The translations under genes were made by a program, and so were the position numbers. 64,000 bases of DNA from Euryarchaeota archaeon. GTDB lineage: Archaea > Thermoplasmatota > SW-10-69-26 > JACQPN01. Location of the stretch: positions 1 to 64,000 of the forward strand of contig JACQPN010000015.1 of NCBI GenBank assembly GCA_016207515.1, in the 5' to 3' direction. The notes below the pieces were generated by a model. That model was not told the origin of the DNA and ran no database searches. It was given only the letters and a program-made list of their open reading frames with translations. Of the stretch, positions 24,898 through 32,556 are shown in pieces (position 1 is the stretch's first letter; every line of letters starts with the position of its first letter).

Positions 24898-25781
24898 TTT
24901 GGCCGCGGGTGTTCAAGAGCGGCCTGGACCTTCTTCGCGATGGCCAAGAGCCCCTTCGCCGCCTCCGACTCCGGAGCCGCAAGGACGTAAGGCCTGCCTT
25001 TGTCCCCGTTGAGCGCGACCGCCGGGTCGATGGGTATCCGTCCGAGGAAGGGCACGCCCATCTTGCGCGCCGTCTCCTCGCCTCCTCCGGACTTGAAGAT
25101 CTCGTGCCGCTTCTTGCAGTTCGGGCAGGTGAAGCCACTCATGTTCTCCACTATCCCGATCACGGGGATCTGCACCATCTTGCAGAAGTTCACGGCCTTC
25201 CTGATGTCCATGAGGGAGACGTCTTGGGGTGTCGTGACGATGACCGCCCCGTCGCCTTGGGTCTGGGGGATCTCCTGGCTAACCGAAAGCGGCTCATCGC
25301 TTGTTCCGGGGGGAAGGTCCATCACGAGGTAATCGAGGTCTCCCCACGAAACGTCGCCGAGGAACTGCTTCATGACCCCGATCTTCCAGGGACCGCGGCC
25401 GATGAACGGCGTGTCGGCGGCAAGTTGCACGAGGCCGGTGGAGACGATCTTCACGCCGTCGGCCTCGACCGGATAGACCGTGTTCTCGTCCCCCGTAAGT
25501 CTCTGGTCGAAGACGCCCGCCATCCGCGGCACGTTGGGGTTCGTGATGTCGAGGTCGAGAAGCCCCACTCGCGCCCCCAATCGCCGCAGCGAATACGCGA
25601 GGTTCACGGCAACCGTGGATTTCCCAACGCCGCCCTTGCCGCTCATGACGGCGACCTTGTGGGCCATGCGGGAAAGGTTGCGCATCCGTTTTTCGGCTTC
25701 CTTCAACCTTTCGAGGGCGGCCTCGTCGACCATCGGCAAGGCGTCGCCGGGCGGGGGAGGTCGCGAGGACGTGTGGGCCAC
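24894..25781 (-). CDS. mrp: Mrp/NBP35-family iron-sulfur carrier P-loop ATPase
   Basis: About 295 residues. The deviant Walker A GKGGVGKSTVAVNLA (near residue 50), DLDITNPNVPRMAG and MDLPPGTSDEPLS define the MinD/Mrp family, and CPNC in ENMSGFTCPNCKKRHEIF is the cluster-bridging pair of the dimer. It assembles and transfers Fe-S clusters in the cytoplasm. The GTG at 25781 is favoured because a TATA-like AATTAAGG lies about 27 bases upstream; an ATG at 25733 is the alternative. It converges on the zinc-array nuclease and is divergent from the helicase gene. Confidence 0.93.
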   Translation of the reverse strand: MAHTSSRPPPPGDALPMVDEAALERLKEAEKRMRNLSRMAHKVAVMSGKGGVGKSTVAVNLAYSLRRLGARVGLLDLDITNPNVPRMAGVFDQRLTGDENTVYPVEADGVKIVSTGLVQLAADTPFIGRGPWKIGVMKQFLGDVSWGDLDYLVMDLPPGTSDEPLSVSQEIPQTQGDGAVIVTTPQDVSLMDIRKAVNFCKMVQIPVIGIVENMSGFTCPNCKKRHEIFKSGGGEETARKMGVPFLGRIPIDPAVALNGDKGRPYVLAAPESEAAKGLLAIAKKVQAALEHPRPN

Positions 25782-25953
25782 GCTCGGCTGAAAGCGCGGC
25801 GCCCTTAATTCTTTTTGGCCCGCGATTAGACTCATCGAGCGCGCGTATTCACGTCGTCGGCGGGGCCCGTGGCGGGAAGCGCCGTTCTTGGCGGTTACGG
25901 GCTTTGCTTCGACCAATGTTGAAATAGGGGCCCTCTTATACGAAAGGCGAAAC

Positions 25954-27405
25954 ATGGTGGAAGAAGAAACTGACGTCGACGGTCCTTTCGCACCAGCCGT
26001 CGCATACTCCGAGATGGATCTTTCCTGGGAGATGAAGAAGGCGCTCCAGACGATGGGCTACGAGCACCCGACGGAGATCCAGGCGAAGGTCATCCCCGTT
26101 ATCCTGTCCGGCCGCGACGTGATGGCACAGGCGCAGACCGGAACGGGAAAGACCGCCGCCTTCGGCATCCCGCTCGTCGAAAGACTGCCGCCGCATTCCA
26201 AGGACGTGTGCGCGTTGGCCCTCGTCCCCACGCGGGAACTCGCCGAGCAGGTGGCAGAAGAGATAACCGAGCTCGGCCACGTGAAAGGCGTGAGGACGCT
26301 TGCGGTCTACGGCGGGGCGTCGATGAACCGGCAGGTGCAGGAGCTGTCGAAGGGCGTCGAAGTGGTGGTCGGGACGCCCGGCCGCATCATGGACCACATG
26401 CGCAGGCAAACGCTGCATTTTCGCAAGCTCCAGTTCCTCGTCCTCGACGAAGCGGACCGTATGCTCGACATGGGGTTCATCGACGACATCAATTGGATCA
26501 TGCGCCATATCCCGAAGGGCATCCAGACGCTCCTCTTCTCGGCCACCATCCCAGGCCCGATAGAGGCGATCGCCCGGCGCTACATGAAGGACCCCGAGAC
26601 CGTCCGGGTCGCCGCGAAGAAACTCACGCTGGACACGACGGAGCAGATATACTTCGAGGTCGGTTACAAGAACAAGGTGTGGGCGCTCTACCGGGTGCTC
26701 GAGGCCGAGAAGCCCGAACTCGCCATGGTCTTCTGCAGGACCAAGCGCGAGGTGGACAAGGTGGTGAAGCTCCTGAGAAGCCACGGGTACGACTGCGAAC
26801 CGTTGCACGGGGACATGCCGCAAGGGGCACGCACGCGCGTCATGGAGAGTGTCCGGACCGGGAAAGTGAAGGTGCTCATCACGACCAACGTCGCCGCGCG
26901 GGGTATCGACGTCCTCCACACGAGCCACGTCATCAACTACGACATGCCCGAGGACCCCGAATGGTACGTCCACCGGATCGGCCGCACGGGAAGGGCGGGG
27001 CGGACAGGAAAGGCCATCACCTTCGTCACCAACGACGAACGGGGCCTCCTCTCGCAGATTGAGTCGGCGAGCGGGTCCAAGGTGAAGCTCCGCAAGGTCC
27101 CCGAGTCGGCGGGGGGAAGGGATCGCATCCGGCGCATCGACGACTTCAACGAATTCGCAAGCCCCATCGGTGTCGTTCGCTTCCGGCTCGACGTGGGCAA
27201 ACGAGACGGTGTCGTCATGATGGGCCTTTTGCGGGAGCTTGCAAGCCGGGCGCGTGTTCGCGACAGCGATTTCGGCCTCATCCAGGTGCACGAGGCGTTT
27301 TCGGAGCTAGAACTCCCCCAGCGGGTCGCAGGTGAGGTCTACCGCGCGGTGAACGGCAAGCAACTCTACGGCAAGGTCGTGGAGATGCGGCCCATCAGGG
27401 AATGA
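25954..27405 (+). CDS. deaD: DEAD-box ATP-dependent RNA helicase with DbpA-like RNA-binding domain
   Basis: A 483-residue DeaD/CsdA-type helicase. Motifs in order: AQTGTGKTAA (I), PTRELAEQ (Ia), GTPGR (Ib), LDEADRMLDMGF (II), SATIPG (III), ARGIDV (V) and HRIGRTGRAGRTG (VI). The last 75 residues (VRFRLDVGKRDGVVMMGLLR onward, ending GKVVEMRPI) match the DbpA-type RRM-like domain, which in bacteria recognises structured RNA. It would unwind RNA during ribosome assembly or RNA decay. The ATG follows a TATA element (CTTATAC near 25935) by about 18 bases. No zinc or coiled-coil extras were seen. Confidence 0.94.
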   Translation: MVEEETDVDGPFAPAVAYSEMDLSWEMKKALQTMGYEHPTEIQAKVIPVILSGRDVMAQAQTGTGKTAAFGIPLVERLPPHSKDVCALALVPTRELAEQVAEEITELGHVKGVRTLAVYGGASMNRQVQELSKGVEVVVGTPGRIMDHMRRQTLHFRKLQFLVLDEADRMLDMGFIDDINWIMRHIPKGIQTLLFSATIPGPIEAIARRYMKDPETVRVAAKKLTLDTTEQIYFEVGYKNKVWALYRVLEAEKPELAMVFCRTKREVDKVVKLLRSHGYDCEPLHGDMPQGARTRVMESVRTGKVKVLITTNVAARGIDVLHTSHVINYDMPEDPEWYVHRIGRTGRAGRTGKAITFVTNDERGLLSQIESASGSKVKLRKVPESAGGRDRIRRIDDFNEFASPIGVVRFRLDVGKRDGVVMMGLLRELASRARVRDSDFGLIQVHEAFSELELPQRVAGEVYRAVNGKQLYGKVVEMRPIRE

Positions 27406-27497
27406 GAGGCCGCCCGCATCCCTTTGCATTGTCATGACCATGGTCGGCATTGACATGTAGAGGAAAAGTTATTATTCGGGGCAGCTTCGCCTCCACG

Positions 27498-28205
27498 ATG
27501 GACCCCCTTGTCCCGGCGGCGGCCGGCATGATAGGACTCGCCTTTGCAATCTTTGTGGCCTCTAAGTTCCGCGAGAAGCGGCGAACGAGCGACGCCCTTT
27601 GGACGGTGGGGCTCCTCCTTTATGCGATCGTCTCGTTCATCGAGGCCTGGGTGATGATCGGCGGCTGGACGATCCCCCTGTACAGGATATATTTCGTGAT
27701 GGCGCCATCCCTCGTCGGGCTATTGGGCGCCGGCACCATCAGGTTCGTGGCCGACGCCAAGAAGGCGCGGTTCTTCACCGTCTTCATCGCGGTCCTCATC
27801 GCCGTCGCAGCGGTGGGGCAGTTGGCGATCGTTTTGCACCTCGACACCCCAGTGACCTCGGAGGGGACGACGATGGCGCTCAACGACTGGGGAAGTGAGC
27901 TCGGCGGGAAAGCCATTCCCTTCCCGCAGCCCGCGCGCGTCGCGTTCCTCCTCCTCAACATCGTAGGCGGATTAGCCCTCATCCTGGGGGCGCTATGGAG
28001 TTGGCGGGCGACCAAGCGCATCGGGGTCCTCCTCATAGCCTTTGGCGCCATGCTCCCCTTCGCGGCCGGGAGCCTCAGCACCCTCGGCCTCGTGGAAGCA
28101 AGGATCATCGCCCAGTTCCTCGGGATCACCCTGATGTTCGCGGGTTTCATCAAGTCGCAAGATGCTGTCGGCGCAACGAAGCAGCAGGCGGCAAACCCTC
28201 AATGA
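27498..28205 (+). CDS. Seven-helix integral membrane protein of unknown function
   Basis: 235 residues with about seven predicted transmembrane helices (near 3-20, 32-50, 57-75, 88-110, 145-162, 172-190, 197-215). A short conserved-looking VSFIEAW and IYFVMAPSLVGLLGAGT occur in helices 2-3. The start is set at ATG 27498, 25-30 bases after a TATTATTC element. No catalytic motif was recognised. The stop overlaps the start of the next membrane protein (ATGA), so the two probably work together or are co-translated. Confidence 0.7.
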   Translation: MDPLVPAAAGMIGLAFAIFVASKFREKRRTSDALWTVGLLLYAIVSFIEAWVMIGGWTIPLYRIYFVMAPSLVGLLGAGTIRFVADAKKARFFTVFIAVLIAVAAVGQLAIVLHLDTPVTSEGTTMALNDWGSELGGKAIPFPQPARVAFLLLNIVGGLALILGALWSWRATKRIGVLLIAFGAMLPFAAGSLSTLGLVEARIIAQFLGITLMFAGFIKSQDAVGATKQQAANPQ

Positions 28206-28735
28206 GCCCGGACCCACTCGTCCTCTTCGTCGACGCGATCCTGTTCTTCCTAGCCCCGGGGAGCTCGCTCCTTCTCGCCCTTTTTCCTGGGCGTAGACTC
28301 GCATCAAGGCACGGCTGGGCGTACTTCACCTTCATCGCGGTCGTTTCGAGCGCCGCGATGACGATACTCGTGGGCGCCGCGTTGGGGTTTGCCCCCGCGG
28401 AGGGCGGCCTCTTCAAGGGTGGCGCGACCGGCCTCCCGATCCTTGAGACAACGATCGGCGTAGCGACGCTCGCGCTCCTTTGGACGGCGAGACGCAGGGG
28501 TGCCTTCGCCACCGGCTTGCTTCCATCGAAGGACGCGCCCGCGGTGATCGAAGTGCCATCGCCCGACTTGAAGGCGGGACGGTTGGAGGACCTCCAGATC
28601 GAACGGCATCGCCTGCGTAACCCCAAGAGGCGCCCCTCGACAGGCCCCCATCCACGCGACGACGTCGAGGGACGCGCCGAAAGGCTACGCGCCGTCGAGG
28701 GGGCGATATCGTCGCTCGAATCGGAACCGCGGTGA
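28202..28735 (+). CDS. Three-helix membrane protein with cytoplasmic tail
   Basis: 177 residues. Helices near 8-28, 40-60 and 78-95, followed by a charged, helical cytoplasmic tail of about 75 residues. FLAPGSSLLLALFPGR at the N terminus is reminiscent of the start of DUF1616 archaeal membrane proteins, but the match is short. The ATG overlaps the preceding stop. The 3' end is 12 bases from the convergent PINA gene. No function can be assigned. Confidence 0.65.
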   Translation: MSPDPLVLFVDAILFFLAPGSSLLLALFPGRRLASRHGWAYFTFIAVVSSAAMTILVGAALGFAPAEGGLFKGGATGLPILETTIGVATLALLWTARRRGAFATGLLPSKDAPAVIEVPSPDLKAGRLEDLQIERHRLRNPKRRPSTGPHPRDDVEGRAERLRAVEGAISSLESEPR

Positions 28736-28746
28736 TCGGGCGCGCC

Positions 28747-30630
28747 CTAGATGCGGCAAGTGACCCGGCGGCGCAGTTGCAGCGCCGTCAGGACCTCTTC
28801 CCCGATATCGCTTTTCCTTGAGATCTTGATCTCGCCCTTGCGCCCGATGGTGGCCGTGAAGAAGGATTCGCCGTCGATGCATACGTCCACGGGCCGACCC
28901 GAGTACTCGGGCTCCAGGATGAGCACGATGTTCTGCTTCGATTTCCGGATCTCGGGCGTCAACTCCGCCCACTGCTTTGCCTCTTCCCGCCGGCCCTTCT
29001 TCACACGGTCCTTCAACGGTTCGACGTCGATCTTGATCCCGACGTCGCCCTCGACCTCCTGGATGTTCTTGCCGCCCTTCCCGATGAGGCGTGGGATCTC
29101 CCATTCCTCGACGAACACCTTCGCCGAATTCTCCCCCGTGATCTCGACTTGCACGTCCCCCTCGACGTGCTTGCGGATGAGGCGGAGAAGTGTGGATTCC
29201 GCCATGCGGTCGCGAGCCGAGAGGTTCCCGTCCTTCCCGCCCTTCACCGGCATGACCACCACTTGCTCGCCGTAGGTGTAGATCTCGAACTCCGCCTTCT
29301 TCGTGACGAAATCGCGCACCTCGATGACGGGGCGGGCAAGATCGGCCTCCTGCATGCCGTGCGGCACTTTCACAGTGAAGGAAAGCTCGAGGATCGTGTC
29401 GATGCGCCCCTTGGCGATGTGGATCACGGTGTCGACCACCTGCGGGATCATCCCGAGCTCGACGCGGCCGATGAGACGCTGGACTGCGTCGATGGCCCGG
29501 TTCGCGTGCGTCACGCCCACGAGTCCCACGCCGGCGAGGCGCATGTCCGCGAAGATCTTGAAATCGTCGGTCTTGCGGACCTCGTCGTAGACCACGAAAT
29601 CGGGGCGCACAAGAAGCAGGATGTCGCTCGTGAGGGCCATGTCGCGCTCCAGCGGCCCGTACTGGGTGATCTCGTCGCCGACCTGCAGATCGCGCGGCGA
29701 CTCCATGGTCTTCACGATGGCGCCCTGGCGCGACAGGTGCTCGGCGATGGCCTGCGCGAATGTCGACTTTCCGCTTCCCGGAGGTCCGCTCACGAAGACG
29801 CCGCGCGAATAGTCCTGTAGACGTGCGAGCAGTTCTGGCGCGAGGCCGTAGTCGCTTATGCCGAGTTTCACGACGGGCCGGACGGCCGTTATCTCGACGC
29901 CGTCCGCAAACGGTGGGCGGGCGATGGCGATCCGCATGTTCCCGAGCTGTACCACGGTCGCGCCGTGGCGTTCGATCTCGACGAACGAATTCTCGTCGCG
30001 TTTGGCGGCCTCGATTATGTCGCGCGCCATGCGAGAGAGGCGTTTCTCGTCCAAGACTTCCTCTGACAGCCGCACGAGTTCGATCTTCGCCGGCTCCCCG
30101 CGCTTGGCAAGCGGTGCACAGTTCTGTTTGAGGTGGACGCTCATCGTCTCCGCATCGAAGTACTTCATGAGTTCGAGTTCGGAGACCGCCTTCGTCTCCT
30201 CCTCACGCCTCTCGGGCCGCAAGTAAGTGACTCGGATGCCCTTCGATCTCGCCACATGCGACTGCACCGAATCGCTCGTCAGGAGTGTCCCCCCGCGCTC
30301 CTGCGCGACGCGCCGGATCATGGCGTCTATCTCCCCGCTCTGGGCGAGTTCTATGTCGTCGAGGCTCGGCCGCTCGCCGAGGAACTCTATGCGGACCCCG
30401 GCTGCGTCCTTCAACTGCTGGATCTTGATGAGTTCGTCGAGCCCATTGAAGCCGGTCTCCCTCCCTTGGTTGGCCTGGTACTCCAACTCGGCGATGACCG
30501 CTTCGTGGATGAGCACGTCGGCGTTCTTGATGTCTCCTCGTTGGAGCATGAGGGTGATCCTGCCGTCGACGATCACCGAGGTGTCGGGGACGAGGATCGT
30601 TCTAGCGGGTCTCTCTTCGAATGGCGTCAT
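28747..30630 (-). CDS. PINA-type ATPase: PIN, PilT-like ATPase and KH domains
   Basis: A 627-residue multidomain protein. The PIN domain (about 10-150) has Asp16 (VPDTSVIVDGRI), Glu49 and Asp residues in GEIDAMI and LTSDS. The PilT/VirB11-like ATPase (about 220-480) has Walker A VSGPPGSGKSTFAQAIAEHL and Walker B VVYDEVRKT. A KH domain (about 500-560) carries IPRLIGKGGKNIQEVE. Homologues in Sulfolobus form hexamers and promote Holliday-junction branch migration, so a DNA-repair or RNA role is plausible. A short TATA-like TTACTTTAAC lies about 40 bases upstream. Length and order are typical of the archaeal family. Confidence 0.93.
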   Translation of the reverse strand: MTPFEERPARTILVPDTSVIVDGRITLMLQRGDIKNADVLIHEAVIAELEYQANQGRETGFNGLDELIKIQQLKDAAGVRIEFLGERPSLDDIELAQSGEIDAMIRRVAQERGGTLLTSDSVQSHVARSKGIRVTYLRPERREEETKAVSELELMKYFDAETMSVHLKQNCAPLAKRGEPAKIELVRLSEEVLDEKRLSRMARDIIEAAKRDENSFVEIERHGATVVQLGNMRIAIARPPFADGVEITAVRPVVKLGISDYGLAPELLARLQDYSRGVFVSGPPGSGKSTFAQAIAEHLSRQGAIVKTMESPRDLQVGDEITQYGPLERDMALTSDILLLVRPDFVVYDEVRKTDDFKIFADMRLAGVGLVGVTHANRAIDAVQRLIGRVELGMIPQVVDTVIHIAKGRIDTILELSFTVKVPHGMQEADLARPVIEVRDFVTKKAEFEIYTYGEQVVVMPVKGGKDGNLSARDRMAESTLLRLIRKHVEGDVQVEITGENSAKVFVEEWEIPRLIGKGGKNIQEVEGDVGIKIDVEPLKDRVKKGRREEAKQWAELTPEIRKSKQNIVLILEPEYSGRPVDVCIDGESFFTATIGRKGEIKISRKSDIGEEVLTALQLRRRVTCRI

Positions 30631-30777
30631 CGAGGCTCACCGCTCAATCGTTACGAGTGGTGTTAAAGTAATCGGTGGGCGGCTCCGGTGGAAACGGGCC
30701 GCCGCTCCCCACCGGCGTGAAAGTCGATCTGGCACGCCGGAAGGGCAAGCGGACAACGCCCACGGCGACCCAGGCGA

Positions 30778-30957
30778 TCAGGCCGGTTTCAGCGGGTCGA
30801 AGTACTTGAGGGCCATGACCACGATGGCCATGAGAAAGGCGCCGATCAGGACGAAATATGGGTTGATCTTCAGCGCGGTCTCTTCTTCCGCGTCGAAGTA
30901 ACGGATGAGGCCCGCCGCTTGTTGGAAACCGGGGTTGCGCGAGTCCTTCTTGGCCAT
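30778..30957 (-). CDS. secG: Preprotein translocase subunit Sec61-beta (SecG)
   Basis: A 59-residue single-span protein, the third subunit of the archaeal SecYEG translocon. The typical GLIRYFDAEEETALKINPYFV precedes the single helix VLIGAFLMAIVVMAL and a short tail. The ATG at 30957 is preferred over a TTG at 30969 because the TATA box CTTAAATAGG lies 24-33 bases upstream of it. It is monocistronic and divergent from the zinc-ribbon gene. Confidence 0.92.
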   Translation of the reverse strand: MAKKDSRNPGFQQAAGLIRYFDAEEETALKINPYFVLIGAFLMAIVVMALKYFDPLKPA

Positions 30958-30980
30958 TGTTTTCGACAAGAGTGGATGCC

Positions 30981-30990
30981 CTATTTAAGC
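30981..30990 (-). promoter_or_regulatory. TATA box of sec61-beta
   Basis: CTTAAATAGG on the minus strand, centred 28 bases before the ATG at 30957. The spacing predicts a leaderless transcript and decides the start choice. Confidence 0.6.
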
Positions 30991-31126
30991 GTTCTCGGGC
31001 GTGTCCGGCGCCTCCCGACCGTGCGAATGTTCCCCAATGCGGCCGGGGGCCACGGTGGTGAGGACCCGCGCCGGCGCCCCGCGTCCACCACGGGCGTTTT
31101 ATTATCTGATGCGGCCTTGCTGACGC

Positions 31127-31576
31127 GTGGCGCGTAAGGTCCCGCCGGAAGACCTCGTGGTCGCGGCGATCACGAAGGTCCTCGCGGAAAACGGTGTCGT
31201 GACCAGCCAAGGCCGTCTACGCTCCCTTGTGGCCGAGGAACTCGCCGCGTTCGACGGGGACTACACGGTCTCCGCGGACCGCGCGCGTCAACTTGCCGTC
31301 CGAAAAGGCGTCGCCCGCATCGAGATCCATGCCCGGCGCGGCGAACATAGAACCCTCGAATCGTGCCCTGTCTGTTCGTCCCGGCTTTCAAAGGTCAAGA
31401 ACCGGACGCTCGACGGCAGCGAAGTGCATGTGGGCGTGAAGTGCAAGAGGTGCGGCTTCTGGGTCGGACAGAAAGGCCGCGTGCCGTCGAGGTACGTCTT
31501 CTACGACAGGCGTCGCAAAGTCGGTCGAAAGGCCGTGAGGGGCCGCCGCGGGGTCGGGCAGTTGGGCGGCCGATAA
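31127..31576 (+). CDS. Archaeal HTH plus zinc-ribbon protein
   Basis: 149 residues. The N-terminal half is helical and reads as a winged helix (AITKVLAENGVVTSQGRLRSLVAEELA, then DRARQLAVRKGVARIEIHAR). The C-terminal half holds a four-cysteine ribbon, CPVC (about 84-87) and CKRC (about 105-108), and a very basic tail. It probably binds DNA or RNA; similar conserved archaeal proteins have no assigned role. The GTG start is about 28 bases after the TATA-like TTTTATTATC. It faces the methyltransferase gene, 16 bases away. Confidence 0.75.
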   Translation: MARKVPPEDLVVAAITKVLAENGVVTSQGRLRSLVAEELAAFDGDYTVSADRARQLAVRKGVARIEIHARRGEHRTLESCPVCSSRLSKVKNRTLDGSEVHVGVKCKRCGFWVGQKGRVPSRYVFYDRRRKVGRKAVRGRRGVGQLGGR

Positions 31577-31592
31577 CGTGCATCGGGCTTTG

Positions 31593-32450
31593 CTAACGCG
31601 AGGGTTTGCGTAGCGCGAGGTGGTACGAAGTCCATGAATAACCCTCGTGCTCCAGCACGATGTGCGGGTAGCGCGAATACCCGACCTGTTCGCCTCGGGC
31701 CATGCGTTCCCCATCGTCGATAGCCTCCTGGAACCTGACGGGGCGCTCTAGGGTGCGTGGCGATATCGTCTCCTGCAGGTCATCGACGGGCCGGCAGCCC
31801 GACGGGTCGATGATGAGCTTCTTGAGTTCGGCGAGGTCGAAGACGAGGAACCCCGGAAGTCCTATGCCGCCCGGCGGCCCCTTGATGCGGTACTCCGTCG
31901 ACAGCGTGAGGACGCCCCCCGGTTTGAGGACGCGTCCCATCTCGGAGGCGGCGCGCTCAACGTCCTTCCAATCGCCGAAATGCTCGATCGAGCTCGAAGA
32001 GAAGACGAAGTTGAAAGTCTCGTCCTCGTAGCGTAGCTCGCGACCGTCCATGTGCTGCGTCACGAGGCGCCGGTTGTTCGACTTTATGTAAGGGTAGACC
32101 GTCTCGGGGGATTGGAGCATCTGGGGCGCCGCATCCGCCGCCCAAGCACCCGGGGCAAGGTAAAGGTCGGTGGCGAAGACCCATCGGAAGAGGTGCGTCA
32201 GGTTGAATATCGTGGGCTCGCGACCCGCGCCGACGCCCAACGCGAAGCCGCGCTCGCCTCGCGAAAGGAGTTTCTCGGCGGCGAGGATCGCCATGCCGAT
32301 CTCCCAAGGTTTCCTGTATTCGAAGCCTGCGGGCCATCCCGGTTGGTACGGCCTCATGTAATGCGCCTGTGTGCGCTCCAAGACGCCAAGGAGGTCGGGG
32401 TGCGAGAAGTCCTCCAGTTCGCAGGGTTTGTTGAACCTGAAAGCGCTCAT
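31593..32450 (-). CDS. Class I SAM-dependent methyltransferase
   Basis: 285 residues. A diverged motif I (ALGVGAGREP, near residue 71), acidic strand-2 end (FATDLY), NFVFSSSSIEHFGD as motif IV and MGRVLKPGGVLTLSTEYR as motifs V-VI place it in the type 11/UbiE-like superfamily. A long N-terminal extension (about 65 residues) precedes the fold. The substrate is unknown; sugar, lipid or glycan-linked substrates are common in this group. A TATA-like GAATAAATC lies about 28 bases before the ATG. It ends 16 bases from the convergent zinc-ribbon gene. Confidence 0.8.
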   Translation of the reverse strand: MSAFRFNKPCELEDFSHPDLLGVLERTQAHYMRPYQPGWPAGFEYRKPWEIGMAILAAEKLLSRGERGFALGVGAGREPTIFNLTHLFRWVFATDLYLAPGAWAADAAPQMLQSPETVYPYIKSNNRRLVTQHMDGRELRYEDETFNFVFSSSSIEHFGDWKDVERAASEMGRVLKPGGVLTLSTEYRIKGPPGGIGLPGFLVFDLAELKKLIIDPSGCRPVDDLQETISPRTLERPVRFQEAIDDGERMARGEQVGYSRYPHIVLEHEGYSWTSYHLALRKPSR

Positions 32451-32556
32451 CCGTCGACCCTGACGCCGCGGCTTGATTTATTCCCTTCGGACGACGGTGT
32501 CGTCGACGGGGCCCTCGTTGCGGCCCGCAACCGGGGGGCCGGGCACCGACGGGCCC